This document shows, piece after piece, positions 35,583-45,021 of a stretch of 64,000 nucleotides of DNA (its first letter is position 1; each line of letters starts with the position of its first letter). Source of the stretch: Mangrovihabitans endophyticus (GTDB lineage Bacteria > Actinomycetota > Actinomycetes > Mycobacteriales > Micromonosporaceae); the NCBI RefSeq assembly GCF_014646155.1, contig NZ_BMMX01000026.1:1-64000 (forward strand), written 5' to 3'. The translations under genes were made by a program, and so were the position numbers. The notes under the pieces are model-generated. The model did no database searches and was not told the origin of the DNA. It saw only the letters and a list, made by a program, of their open reading frames with translations.

Positions 35583-37850
35583 ATGGGGCACCCGCGCGCT
35601 CGTCCTCGTTGGCTCACCTGGCATGTCATCGCCGCGATCACCGTCACCCTTGCCTGCGGGGCCGGCACCGCGCTGTTGAGCCGGGAGATGGCTGCTACGC
35701 ACAGCGCCGAGCGGGAGATTGAGGCGCGTCACGGACTGGAGACGGTGACGTACGCGCTCGGTGCCGCGCTGCAGCGCTACGCGGACGTCTCGTCATCCAC
35801 CGCGGTCGCGCTCGGCGGCCAATCCGATCTCAGCGGCGCCGACTTCGCCTCGCTCACCGAGGCAGCCATGGCACTGCCGGCCGCGATGTCCACCGGTCTG
35901 ATCGTTCCGTCGACCGCCACCACGCGCGCGCGGCTGGACCTGACGTGGCTGGACTCGCCGAGCAGCAAGATCGAGCTCAGGCCGGACCGTTCCGTCACCG
36001 ACCACCGCTACCTGATGATGTCCGCCTCCGCCGACCAGGTCCGCGTGCCGTTGGGCATCGATGTCCCGTCCGGCACCGCCGCCGCGACGCTCCGGCAGGA
36101 TGCCCGCCTCTCCGGAATCGCGCGCGCGAGCGGACCGTCGCCACCCGCCGGGGACCCGCGGGTCCCGTCCGGGGCCGACGATCCGCTCATCATGATCGTC
36201 GCCCCGATTTACGGCACCGTCGGCGTCCCCGACGCCGGTCTGTTCCGCGGCTGGCTGGAAACCCTTGTCGACGCCCGGAAACTCGTCCGCGGCGCCGTCG
36301 GCGACGTGAATGTCGACCCGGTGGATGTCACCCTCGGGGCCGGCTCGATGGCCGTCACCGCTTCGCTCGCCGCGCCCGGAGAATCCACCGACGAGCCCGT
36401 CGAGAGTCGTTTCGCGTCCCTCGGTCAGAACTGGACGGTGACTCTCACGAGCGCCACCTCACGGGGCGACATGTCCGGCCGGCTGCTGGCGCCGCTGACC
36501 GCTGCATTCGGCTCGGCGCTCAGCCTGGGCATCGGTCTCTTCATCTTCCACCTCGGCAGAAGCCGCCGCCGCACGCTCACCGAGGTGAACCGGGCGGTGG
36601 CCGAATTGGCCGCCGACGTCGAGCGCGGCAGCCTCGAAGCGGAGCGCCTGCGCGCCCGGAGCCGCGAACTGCAGTCGTCGAACCGCCAGATCGCCACCCG
36701 CCTGGAGCGTCCGCTGAGTGAGGTGAGCGTCGAACTGGCCACGGCTCGGGATTTCTTCGCCACCGGGTTGCTCGACCGGGGCCACGATGTCCTGCAGCAC
36801 GCCCGCCGACGGACCGAGACGATGCACCGGCTGGTGGGCGATCTGCTGATGATGGCCAGCATGGACGACGCGGCGATCCGCTCGGAGACCGTCGACCTGG
36901 CCCGTCTGCTGGAGCGCGTCCTCGACGAGCGGCAACTGAATTGGCCGGGGAGTCTGGGCCAGGTCACTGTCGACCCCATGCCCGAGGTCATCGGCGATCC
37001 CGCCCTGTTGGCGCTGGTCATGGATCGCCTTCTGGAGAACGCATTGACGTATGTCCCACCCGGCGGCATACCGCGGGTAGAGGTGACCGCCGACTTGACC
37101 GGTCCGGGCTGGCGCGGCGAGTACTGGCGGATCGCCGTCCGCGATCAGGGCATCGGTATCGAGGCGGCGGAGCGGCCGTTCGTCTTCGAGGCGTTCCGCC
37201 CGATAGCCACCACCGACGGCCGGCACGCCGGCAACCGGGTCAGTCTGGCCCTGTGCCGCAAGATCATCCGCGCACACGGCGGCGACATCGACGTCGACGA
37301 GAATGCCGGTGGGGGATGCGTCGTGCGTTTCACGCTACCGACGAGAGCCGAGCGCAGGCACCACCGGCGGGTTCCGTTCCGGACGGTCGCGCGGCTGCGA
37401 TTTCCGGACCGGATCGTCGAAGGCCGGACTGTCGACCTCAGTGAAGGCGGTGCCAGGTGCGCGGTGAGCGAGCCCGCGATCCAGCCGGGAAGCCTGGCCG
37501 ACCTGGAACTGGTGATTGACGGGCAGGCGTTCTCCACGACGGCGCGGGTGCTCGTCGCGGGGCGCACAGAGCCTGATGGCAATCTCCGGCTGGAGTTCGT
37601 CGGGCCCGGCCCGGCTCTGACGGCGGCTATCCGCCGGGTCCTCTATGCCGTCGACAACGGCTCTGGCACGGGGCCGAATATCGGCGAGATCACCAGTCTG
37701 ACCACCGCGGAGCTGGCAATGTCGGCGCCCGCGGTGAAAGCCACCGCGTGGGAATCGGAACGAACGACCTCGGCGACACCGGACTCCAAGACAGTCGCGC
37801 ATCGAGGAGCGGGTCTCCATCGACATTCGCGGCGTGCTCGACGACAGTGA
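35583..37850 (+). CDS. Degenerate sensor histidine kinase fused to a C-terminal PilZ domain
   Basis: A 755-residue membrane protein. Helices at about 12-30 and 303-324 bracket an external CHASE-like sensor domain. Then come a coiled coil (about 330-370), a dimerisation region lacking the phospho-acceptor His (ATRLERPLSEV where HELRTPL is expected) and an HATPase domain (N-box LLENALTYVPPGG, G1 RDQGIGIEAAE, weak G2). Residues about 590-680 are a PilZ domain: RRHHRR (RxxxR) and VDLSEGGARC (DxSxxG) are both complete. It probably responds to c-di-GMP. Autophosphorylation is unlikely; it may act as an allosteric partner. Confidence 0.85.
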   Translation: MGHPRARPRWLTWHVIAAITVTLACGAGTALLSREMAATHSAEREIEARHGLETVTYALGAALQRYADVSSSTAVALGGQSDLSGADFASLTEAAMALPAAMSTGLIVPSTATTRARLDLTWLDSPSSKIELRPDRSVTDHRYLMMSASADQVRVPLGIDVPSGTAAATLRQDARLSGIARASGPSPPAGDPRVPSGADDPLIMIVAPIYGTVGVPDAGLFRGWLETLVDARKLVRGAVGDVNVDPVDVTLGAGSMAVTASLAAPGESTDEPVESRFASLGQNWTVTLTSATSRGDMSGRLLAPLTAAFGSALSLGIGLFIFHLGRSRRRTLTEVNRAVAELAADVERGSLEAERLRARSRELQSSNRQIATRLERPLSEVSVELATARDFFATGLLDRGHDVLQHARRRTETMHRLVGDLLMMASMDDAAIRSETVDLARLLERVLDERQLNWPGSLGQVTVDPMPEVIGDPALLALVMDRLLENALTYVPPGGIPRVEVTADLTGPGWRGEYWRIAVRDQGIGIEAAERPFVFEAFRPIATTDGRHAGNRVSLALCRKIIRAHGGDIDVDENAGGGCVVRFTLPTRAERRHHRRVPFRTVARLRFPDRIVEGRTVDLSEGGARCAVSEPAIQPGSLADLELVIDGQAFSTTARVLVAGRTEPDGNLRLEFVGPGPALTAAIRRVLYAVDNGSGTGPNIGEITSLTTAELAMSAPAVKATAWESERTTSATPDSKTVAHRGAGLHRHSRRARRQ

Positions 37851-37885
37851 CGCGCTGCCAACACGCGTGGTTCGAGGACCACGGC

Positions 37886-37960
37886 TTTGCCGATCTATCG
37901 GTATCATATGTACTATTCACAACAAATGTACCATTTTAAGGCATTCTGCAGTGCAGGGGA
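37886..37960 (+). promoter_or_regulatory. AT-rich promoter-like region
   Basis: An unusually AT-rich stretch (TATCGGTATCATATGTACTA, ACAAATGTACCATTTTAAGG) sits before the ribosome site GGGGAG of the next kinase. GTAC and ATGTAC repeat twice. It resembles in composition the AT-rich zones upstream of the Kai copies. It is probably a promoter; exact boxes cannot be assigned. Confidence 0.4.
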
Positions 37961-37965
37961 GTCCG

Positions 37966-40734
37966 ATGGCGCTGCCTCATGACATCGACCGCGAGCGACG
38001 CTATCGGGTTGTCGTCGTCGGCGCCGGCGTCGCGGCCGGGGTCCTCGCCGTCCTCTGCCTGCTCGGATGGGGGCTCGACGCGCCCGTGCTGTACTCCTAC
38101 GGCGGCGCCTACGCGTACACCACACCGCTGTCGGCGATCCTGATCCTGATCCTGGGACTGTCCACGGCGGTCGGTCATCGGCCGGGCGACACGCGCAGCC
38201 GCGCCGTCGCCACGCTGTTGGCCGGCGTCGCGGCGGTGCTGTGCACGGCCGTCCTCATGGAACACCTGTTGGCAATGAGCTCCGGAATCGAGTCCTGGTT
38301 CTGGGTGGACACCGCCACCCTGGCCGGAGCGGAGCACCCGGGGCGCCCGTCGGTGCAGACGACGTTGGGGATGTTGATCCTGGCCGCCGGCGCGATCGCC
38401 GTCACCGCCGGAAACGGCCGGTCCCGTCGATTCGCCGCGGTCGCCGGCCTCGCCGCGGGTGTGATCGGCGTTCTGGGCGCCCTCGGGCAGGTCGTCAACT
38501 CCACGAGCCTGTACTCCTCGGCTGCGGTCGGCGCCAGCGGTCTGGCGTACCCCACCAGCGTCGGAATGATCCTGATCGCGGCCGCGCAGATGGTCGTGGC
38601 GTACCCGCACCTGACGACCTTCACGGCATCCGCGCGAGCGCGCGTCACGATGACCAGGCTGTTGCCCGCGGTGATCCTGGTGCCTCTGGTCACCGCGATC
38701 GCCTGGGGCACCATTCATGCCACACCGGCGTCGGCCACGCTCGGTTCGCTGGTCGCCGCCGTCGGCATCGTTGTCCTTGCGGTCCAGGTGTGGGTCACCG
38801 CGCGCGCGATCACCGACACCGACCGGGACAACCTCGACCTGGTCGAGGCGTTGCCGAACGGCACCATCCATGTGCGCAACAACCACGTCGTCTCCGTGAA
38901 CCCGGCCGTCGGCGAGATTCTGGGAGTGTCGAGCGCGGACCTCGTCGGCCGTAGCGTCGATGAGGCCTTCGCCGGACCGTTGACCGACCTGTACACGGCA
39001 ATCCACCGCCTCCGCCGCCGCGCTGACCATCAAGCCGCGACGGAGATCCGATTGACCCGTGCCGACGGGCGCGAACGCATCGTCATGGTCAACGGGCGGC
39101 CGCTGCAGGCTACCGGCCACTGGCTCTACGTCCTGCAGAACATCACTGATCAGGCCCACGCGCAGGAGAGACTCGCCGCCGCACACGCGGCGCTGAAGGA
39201 TCGGCTCAGCAGCCAGGAGATGCGGCTCCTTCGATACGGTGCCGTCGTCGAGTCCTCTCTGGACGCCATCATCAGCAAATCGCTCAACGGAGAGATTCTG
39301 GCCTGGAACAGCGGAGCCGAACGGCTCTACGGATACCCGGAGAACGAGGCCCTCGGGCAATCCGTGCAAATGGTCGTCCCGCCCGACCGGCAGGACGAGT
39401 TTCGCGACATCCTCGACCGGGTGCGGCGGGGGGAACCGACGGAGGCCCTGGAAACGGTTCGCATCACCAAATCGGGCCGGCGCATCGACGTCCAGCTCAC
39501 CGTGACTCCGCTGCGGGCGCCCACCGGGGAGGTCGTCGGCGCGGCCGCCATCGCTCGCGACGTGACCCACGTGCACGAGCAGGAACAACGGTTCCGGTCG
39601 GTGTTCGAGGCCAGCAGCACCGCGCTCCTGATCGTGGACGGCGCGGGACGCGTCGAATCCGCCAATCGCGAGGCTCTGCAGATGTTCGGATATCCGCGTG
39701 AGGAATTCATCGGCCGCACGGTCGATCACCTGGTTCCCACCGCGAGCCGGGGATCACACGCCGACCACCAGCGGCAGTTCCTGGCCGATCCGCAGGCCCG
39801 GGTCATGGGCCGCGGACGGGACCTCACCGCCGTACGCCGCGACGGCACCGAATTTCCCGTCGAGATCGGGCTGAGCCCGGTCCACCTCAGCTCCGGCGTA
39901 TCCGTGGTCGCCTCGGTGATCAACCTCAGCGACCGCGTTCGCACGCAGCGCCTGTTGGAGGATAAGAACGCCGATTTGGAGCGGTCGAACCGTGAGCTGC
40001 AGGACTTCGCCCACGTAGCCTCACATGACCTCCAGGAGCCGCTACGGATGGTGGTCAACTACACCGAGCTGCTGGCCTCGCGATACCAGGGCAACCTGGA
40101 CGAACGGGCAGACAGGTACATCGGATTCATCATCGAGGGCGGCCACCGGATGCGTCAGTTGATCAAGGGTCTGCTGGTGTACTCCCGCGCCGGCTCATGC
40201 GGCCTGAACATGCGGCCGATCGACCTGTCGCAGGTGGTCTCGAACGTGCTGTGCGACCTGCAGTCGTCGATCTCCGAGACCGGCACCGAGATCGAGGTCG
40301 GCGCGCTTCCCGTGGTGGCGGCCGATGCGACGCAGCTCAGACAGGTGTTGCAGAATCTCATCTCCAACGCCATCAAGTTCCGCGGGACGGCGGCGCCGAG
40401 CATCCACATCTCTTCCCGTGCGGAGGCAGGGGAATGGGTGATCTCGATAGCGGACAACGGCAAGGGCTTCGACCAGGACTACAGCGAACAGATCTTCCTG
40501 ATGTTCCGCCGTCTGCACGGAATCGGGGAGTACGAGGGCAGCGGCATCGGTCTGGCCGTCGTCCGGCGGACCATGGAACGCCACGGCGGGCGCGTCTGGT
40601 GCGAATCGCAACCCGGCGTCGGAACCACCTTCCATCTCGCCTTCCCCGTCGCGCCGACAGCGGCCGTGCCGCCGACCGAATCGCAGACGGAAGGCATCGC
40701 GGGCGGGGAGACGCGAACGTATTCGCCGGTCTGA
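37966..40734 (+). CDS. Membrane PAS-domain sensor histidine kinase (phytochrome-like kinase core)
   Basis: A 922-residue kinase. Residues about 10-290 contain seven or eight membrane helices (MASE-like sensor). Then come three PAS domains: around 300 (EALPNGTIHVRNNHVVSVNP), around 430 (SLDAIISKSLNGEILAWNSG) and around 555 (SSTALLIVDGAGRVESANRE). The kinase core has the phospho-His in FAHVASHDLQEPLRMVVNY, the N-box LQNLISNAIKFRG, G1 IADNGKGFDQ and G2 GSGIGLAVVRRTMERHGG. This HisKA/HATPase type normally pairs with Rcp1-like regulators such as that at 22518. ATG 37966 follows GGGGAG. Confidence 0.9.
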   Translation: MALPHDIDRERRYRVVVVGAGVAAGVLAVLCLLGWGLDAPVLYSYGGAYAYTTPLSAILILILGLSTAVGHRPGDTRSRAVATLLAGVAAVLCTAVLMEHLLAMSSGIESWFWVDTATLAGAEHPGRPSVQTTLGMLILAAGAIAVTAGNGRSRRFAAVAGLAAGVIGVLGALGQVVNSTSLYSSAAVGASGLAYPTSVGMILIAAAQMVVAYPHLTTFTASARARVTMTRLLPAVILVPLVTAIAWGTIHATPASATLGSLVAAVGIVVLAVQVWVTARAITDTDRDNLDLVEALPNGTIHVRNNHVVSVNPAVGEILGVSSADLVGRSVDEAFAGPLTDLYTAIHRLRRRADHQAATEIRLTRADGRERIVMVNGRPLQATGHWLYVLQNITDQAHAQERLAAAHAALKDRLSSQEMRLLRYGAVVESSLDAIISKSLNGEILAWNSGAERLYGYPENEALGQSVQMVVPPDRQDEFRDILDRVRRGEPTEALETVRITKSGRRIDVQLTVTPLRAPTGEVVGAAAIARDVTHVHEQEQRFRSVFEASSTALLIVDGAGRVESANREALQMFGYPREEFIGRTVDHLVPTASRGSHADHQRQFLADPQARVMGRGRDLTAVRRDGTEFPVEIGLSPVHLSSGVSVVASVINLSDRVRTQRLLEDKNADLERSNRELQDFAHVASHDLQEPLRMVVNYTELLASRYQGNLDERADRYIGFIIEGGHRMRQLIKGLLVYSRAGSCGLNMRPIDLSQVVSNVLCDLQSSISETGTEIEVGALPVVAADATQLRQVLQNLISNAIKFRGTAAPSIHISSRAEAGEWVISIADNGKGFDQDYSEQIFLMFRRLHGIGEYEGSGIGLAVVRRTMERHGGRVWCESQPGVGTTFHLAFPVAPTAAVPPTESQTEGIAGGETRTYSPV

Positions 40735-40801
40735 GGGTGGTCCCTCGCCGCGAGCCGGGGGATCGGTGAGATGTCACCGACCCGCCGGCGGAGTGGCGCG
40801 T

Positions 40802-42001
40802 TCAGCCCGTTCGCCAGGCGTCGCGCAGCCGCACGCGGGCGCCGCTGTGCAGCACCGCGTTCTGGTAGATCCGCGCGGAAAGCCAGAGCAGCAGCGGGAT
40901 GGCCACGACGATGCCGCCGAGCGAGACGACTGCCTGCCACGCCGGGACGACCCCCAGCGCGAGCCGCACGGGCATCAGCGTGGGCGCGAAGATCGGTATC
41001 AGGGAGAGTGCCGCCACGAATCCGGAATCCGGGGTGGACGGCAGGATCGACACGCCGATGACGTAGCCGACGATGAGCAGCATCAGCACCGGGGTCACGA
41101 CGGCTGCCACGTCTTCCTGGCGCGACACGAGCGAGGCGACACCGGCGAAGGCAAGCGAGTAGGCGGTGTAGCCGAGCAGGAACCAGATGATCAACCAGAC
41201 GACGGTGCCGGCCGTTGCGGAGGCGTGCATGTGCAGCGCCCCGGTGGCGGTGCCGGCGACGATGCCGCAGAGCGCGATGGCGGCCATCTGGATGAGGCCG
41301 ACCGTGCCGAGGCCGAGGACCTTGCCGATGAGCAACTGGCGTGGCCGCACGGTGGCGAGCAGGATCTCGACCACCCGGCTGGTCTTCTCCTCCACGACGC
41401 CCTGGGCCACGGCCTGCCCGTTGATCAGCAGGGACATATAGATCAGGACGCTGGTGATGATGCCGAGGGCCAGTTGCTGGCCGTCGGTCTCCGTGGGCCG
41501 TTCCAGCGGCGTGACCCGGACTCTCGCCCCGGCGACCGCGGCCGAAACCGTGGCCGGGTCGCCGCCCAGTGCGCTGACCTGTCGGTCGAGGGCGGCGCGT
41601 TGGGCCACCAGTTGCAGCACCGAGCGCAGGTCGTCGTCGAGGCCGGTCTGCACGACCACGTCGATCGCGGCGGGGTCGTCACCGACCAGCAGGCCGTCCA
41701 GCTCACCGTCCCGCACCCGGGCCCGTCCGGCGGCCTCGCCGACGTCATGGACGCGCAGGTCGATGTGAAGAGCCCGGGCGACGGCGGTGAGCCGGTCCGT
41801 CGTCGACGCCGCGGCGGGGGTGACGCCGACATCCTGATAGGACGGTCCGCCGCTGGAGATCTTCGAGACCAGGGCGATGCCCACCAGGATGAGGATGCTG
41901 ATCAGGGTCGCCACGCGGAACGCCTTGGAGCGGAGCCGGGTGCTGATTTCGCGTCTGGCGATCAACATGATGGCCCGGTCGTTCGAGGTCTCGGCGCTCA
42001 T
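40802..42001 (-). CDS. ABC-2 type transporter permease (NatB-like)
   Basis: A 399-residue permease. One membrane helix near the N-terminus (FRVATLISILILVGIALVS), a long extracytoplasmic domain (about 45-175), then five or more helices with the ABC-2 signature region QAVAQGVVEEKTSRVVEILL and VRPRQLLIGKVLGLG. This is the architecture of NatB/YhaP-type exporters (sodium or drug efflux). The ATG overlaps the stop of its ATPase gene by 4 nt. Substrate unknown. Confidence 0.9.
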   Translation of the reverse strand: MSAETSNDRAIMLIARREISTRLRSKAFRVATLISILILVGIALVSKISSGGPSYQDVGVTPAAASTTDRLTAVARALHIDLRVHDVGEAAGRARVRDGELDGLLVGDDPAAIDVVVQTGLDDDLRSVLQLVAQRAALDRQVSALGGDPATVSAAVAGARVRVTPLERPTETDGQQLALGIITSVLIYMSLLINGQAVAQGVVEEKTSRVVEILLATVRPRQLLIGKVLGLGTVGLIQMAAIALCGIVAGTATGALHMHASATAGTVVWLIIWFLLGYTAYSLAFAGVASLVSRQEDVAAVVTPVLMLLIVGYVIGVSILPSTPDSGFVAALSLIPIFAPTLMPVRLALGVVPAWQAVVSLGGIVVAIPLLLWLSARIYQNAVLHSGARVRLRDAWRTG

Positions 42002-42939
42002 GAGATTTCCTCTCTCGGGCCGACGATGTGGCGGAACAGCTCGGTCAGCGAGGGCCGACGGCGAGCGAACTCGTGCACCGGTCCGGTGGCGAGCGCGGCT
42101 CGCAGGATGAGCTGGTCGTCCGCGTCCTCGCCGAGCGTCAGGCGGGTGCGCCCGTCGGAGTGGTCGTGGACGGTGACGCCGGGCAACCGGTCGGCCCAGC
42201 CGGGCGCGGCCTGCGGCGCGTGGACGATCAGTTCTTCCCGGCCGCCGGCCCGCAGGTCGTCCACGGTGCCGGCGGTGATCATGCGGCCGTGGCGGACGAT
42301 GCCCACCCGATCGCAGAGGCGCTCGACCAGGTCGAGTTGATGGCTGGAGAACACGACCGGCACGCCCGTGCCGGCCTTGTCCCGCAGCACCGCGCTCATC
42401 ACGTCGACCGCGACCGGGTCGAGGCCCGAGAACGGCTCGTCGAGGACGAGGATCTCGGGGTCGTGGACCAGTGCGGCGGCAAGCTGCACCCGCTGCTGGT
42501 TGCCGAGCGACAGCTTGATCACGTCGTCGTCCCGGCGGTCGGCGACGCCGAGCCGCTCGGTCCATGCATCTACCGAGGCATGCGCCGCGGAAGCCGTCAT
42601 GCCGTGCAGGCAGGCCAGATATTCGAGCTGTTCGGCAACCCGCATCCGCGGGTAGAGACCGCGTTCCTCCGGCATGTAGCCGATTCGCCGGCGGGTGTCG
42701 AGACGGACGGGCGTGCCCTCCCATCGCACCTCGCCCGCGTCGGCGGCGATGACGCCCAGCACGATGCGCATGGCGGTGGTCTTGCCGGCGCCGTTGCTGC
42801 CGACGAGACCGAAGATCTCACCGGCGCTCACCTGGAAGGTGATGTCCTCCAGGGCGGTGATCTCCCCGAACCGCTTGCTGAGCCGATCGATTTCCAATTG
42901 CCGTGCCACGGCGCCCCCTGCGAGCCGGATGTCTGCCAT
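41998..42939 (-). CDS. ABC transporter ATP-binding protein (NatA-like)
   Basis: A 313-residue ATPase. Walker A is GLVGSNGAGKTTAMRIVLG, the Q-loop is in IGYMPEERGLYPRM, the signature is KLSLGNQQRVQLAAALVHD, Walker B is ILVLDEPFSGLDPVAV and the H-loop VVFSSHQLDLVERLC. A C-terminal extension with HAPQAAPGWADRL and TRLTLGEDAD is shared by NatA/YhaQ-type proteins. ATG 42939 is used because the frame upstream is antisense to the next promoter. It is divergent from the SPFH gene across a palindromic operator. Confidence 0.93.
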   Translation of the reverse strand: MADIRLAGGAVARQLEIDRLSKRFGEITALEDITFQVSAGEIFGLVGSNGAGKTTAMRIVLGVIAADAGEVRWEGTPVRLDTRRRIGYMPEERGLYPRMRVAEQLEYLACLHGMTASAAHASVDAWTERLGVADRRDDDVIKLSLGNQQRVQLAAALVHDPEILVLDEPFSGLDPVAVDVMSAVLRDKAGTGVPVVFSSHQLDLVERLCDRVGIVRHGRMITAGTVDDLRAGGREELIVHAPQAAPGWADRLPGVTVHDHSDGRTRLTLGEDADDQLILRAALATGPVHEFARRRPSLTELFRHIVGPREEIS

Positions 42940-42941
42940 AA

Positions 42942-42960
42942 ATGTGATATCACTATGATA
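42942..42960. promoter_or_regulatory. Palindromic operator candidate between the ABC and SPFH genes
   Basis: The 10-bp perfect palindrome GTGATATCAC (42944-42953) sits in a 50-bp divergent spacer, extended by imperfect flanks to ATGTGATATCACTATGAT. Such a site next to both starts suggests one regulator controlling both operons. The ribbon-helix-helix protein at 43861 or a GntR-type repressor could bind it. Confidence 0.5.
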
Positions 42961-42989
42961 GAAACACCGGCAAGAAGGAAGTGACAAGC

Positions 42990-43853
42990 ATGAGCACTCA
43001 TGGTGAGCGCCGCACCGACGGGGCCGCCGGCCTGCCGATCCTCTTCGGAGCGATCGTGGTCGGCGTGGCCGGCATTGTTCTGATCTGCTTCGCAACCGGC
43101 GCCACCGTGGCCGCCGGGGTCGTGCTCCTCCTCGTCGACGCCGTCGTGCTGCGCGGCCTGACCGTGGTTGCTCCCGGCCAGGCGCGGGTCGTTCAGCTAC
43201 TCGGGCGGTACACGGGCAGCGTTCGCACCAGCGGGCTGCGCTGGGTCAACCCGTTCACCACACGGCACCGCATCTCCACCCGGATCCGCAACCACCAGAC
43301 CGAGGTCACCAAGGTCAACGACGCCGACGGCAGCCCCATCGAGATCGCCGCGGTCGTCGTCTGGCAGGTGTGCGACACGGCCAAGGCGGTCTTCGAGGTC
43401 GACGACTTCGAGCAATTCGTGGCGATCCAGGCTGAGACCGCCGTGCGGCACATCGCGAACTCTTACCCGTACGACGCACACCGCGACGGGCAGACATCGT
43501 TGCGCGACAGCGCCGACGAGATCACGGCGAAGCTCGCCGAGGAGATCGGCGCCCGGGTCGCGCCGGCGGGCGTCGCGATCATCGAGGCCCGGCTGTCCCA
43601 CCTCGCGTACGCGCCGGAGATCGCCCAGGCGATGCTCCGCCGCCAGCAGGCGAACGCCGTGGTGGCGGCGCGGCAGCGGATCGTCGAGGGCGCGGTCGGC
43701 ATGGTCGACATGGCCCTGACCCGCCTCTCCGACCAGGAGATCGTGGATCTCGACGAGGAGCGCAAGGCGGCCATGGTGTCCAACCTGCTGGTCGTGCTCT
43801 GCGCCGACCGGGACACCCAGCCCGTCGTCAACACCGGTACGCTCTACCACTGA
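42990..43853 (+). CDS. SPFH/Band 7 domain membrane protein
   Basis: A 287-residue protein. Two adjacent N-terminal membrane helices ([17 protein letters not shown] and [17 protein letters not shown]) are followed by the SPFH/stomatin domain: [32 protein letters not shown] and [20 protein letters not shown]. It probably organises membrane microdomains. The ATG at 42990 has AAGGAAG at a suitable distance; the GTG at 42981 is too close to it. It is in one unit with the small DNA-binding protein gene that follows after 7 bp. Confidence 0.88.
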   Translation: MSTHGERRTDGAAGLPILFGAIVVGVAGIVLICFATGATVAAGVVLLLVDAVVLRGLTVVAPGQARVVQLLGRYTGSVRTSGLRWVNPFTTRHRISTRIRNHQTEVTKVNDADGSPIEIAAVVVWQVCDTAKAVFEVDDFEQFVAIQAETAVRHIANSYPYDAHRDGQTSLRDSADEITAKLAEEIGARVAPAGVAIIEARLSHLAYAPEIAQAMLRRQQANAVVAARQRIVEGAVGMVDMALTRLSDQEIVDLDEERKAAMVSNLLVVLCADRDTQPVVNTGTLYH

Positions 43854-43860
43854 TTCGCCC

Positions 43861-44076
43861 ATGGCTGACCGCAAGAGCATCCTCCTGCGTCTGGACCCCG
43901 CCGTGCACGACGCGCTGACCCGGTGGGCCGGCGCGGAGTTGCGCAGCACCAACGCCCAGATCGAATATCTCCTGCGGGAGGCGCTGCGCGCCGCGGGGCG
44001 GCTGCCCGACGACGCCGGGAAGATGCGGCGACCCGGCCGCCCCAAGCGCGATGCGGGCGGCGACGCGACGCCGTGA
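43861..44076 (+). CDS. Ribbon-helix-helix (Arc-type) DNA-binding protein
   Basis: A 71-residue protein. The beta-strand SILLRLDPAVHDALTRWAG and helix LRSTNAQIEYLLREALRA match Arc/CopG-like ribbon-helix-helix repressors, followed by a basic tail (RRPGRPKRD). It is regularly found behind SPFH genes in actinobacteria. It might bind the palindrome at 42944. The start is ATG 43861, seven bases after the SPFH stop. Confidence 0.85.
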   Translation: MADRKSILLRLDPAVHDALTRWAGAELRSTNAQIEYLLREALRAAGRLPDDAGKMRRPGRPKRDAGGDATP

Positions 44077-44184
44077 CTGGCTCTCAGCCTGCTCACAGCT
44101 CCCATGCTCACCTGGGGCGGCATGGAGCGCCTACCCTGGAAGAGCGCACAAACTCGTGCCTCAACCTCAAGGAGGCTGGACACA

Positions 44185-45021
44185 GTGAAGACAACGAACC
44201 CGGTGCTCTCGCGCCTCGGCCAGGCGGCCGAGCGGGAGCGGTCGGCGGGGTACGCCTCGGCCGGGCCGTACGGACCGGCTGCCGGTCAGCCGGGTTACGG
44301 TCAGCCGTACCCGTCCACCGCCGGTGACTACCCGGCGGCGCCGCCCGCGGTGCAGCCGATGACCATCGACGACGTGGTGGTCAAGACGGTGACGCTGCTG
44401 GGCGTCACCGGTGTCTCGGCGGTGGCCGCCTGGAACCTGATTCCGGACGCGCTGCTGTCGGCGGCATGGATCGGCGCGGCCGTGGTCGGTCTCGTGCTCG
44501 GTCTGATCATTTCCTTCTCGCGGATGGCGAACCCCGCCCTGGTGGTGGCGTACGCCGTCGTGGAGGGCGCGTTCGTCGGCCTGGTCAGCAAGTTCTACCA
44601 GGAGATCGCCGGGCTGCAGAGCATCGTGCTGGAGGCGGTGGTCGCCACCTTCGGGGTGTTCTTCCTGATGGCGATGCTCTATCGAGCGCGCGTCATCCGG
44701 GCCACGCCGAAGTTCGTCCGCGGCATGATCGCCATCATGGCCGGCCTGTTCGCCGCCATGCTGATCAACTTCGTGCTGGCGCTGTTCGGCGTCAACACCG
44801 GCCTGCGGGACAACGGTGCCCTCGGCATCATCTTCAGCCTCGTCTGCATCGTGGTCGCCTCGCTCAGCTTCATCCTCAGCTTCAACGAGGTGGAGCAGGG
44901 CGTGCGGATGGGACTGCCGCAGCGCTACTCCTGGACGGCGGCGTTCGGCATCCTGGTCAGCCTCATCTGGCTCTACCTTGAGGTGCTGCGCCTGTTGAGC
45001 TATCTGCAAGGCGACGATTGA
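44185..45021 (+). CDS. Bax inhibitor-1/YccA family membrane protein
   Basis: A 278-residue protein. A Pro/Tyr/Gly-rich cytoplasmic N-terminus (about 1-58, GQPGYGQPYPSTAGDY) is followed by seven predicted membrane helices with the BI-1 family pattern, including EGAFVGLVSKFYQEIAG and the C-terminal SLIWLYLEVLRLLSYLQ. The GTG at 44185 follows AAGGAGG. In bacteria these proteins affect membrane stress and Ca2+ leak. Its stop codon TGA is completed by the first two bases of a mobile repeat element. Confidence 0.93.
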   Translation: MKTTNPVLSRLGQAAERERSAGYASAGPYGPAAGQPGYGQPYPSTAGDYPAAPPAVQPMTIDDVVVKTVTLLGVTGVSAVAAWNLIPDALLSAAWIGAAVVGLVLGLIISFSRMANPALVVAYAVVEGAFVGLVSKFYQEIAGLQSIVLEAVVATFGVFFLMAMLYRARVIRATPKFVRGMIAIMAGLFAAMLINFVLALFGVNTGLRDNGALGIIFSLVCIVVASLSFILSFNEVEQGVRMGLPQRYSWTAAFGILVSLIWLYLEVLRLLSYLQGDD

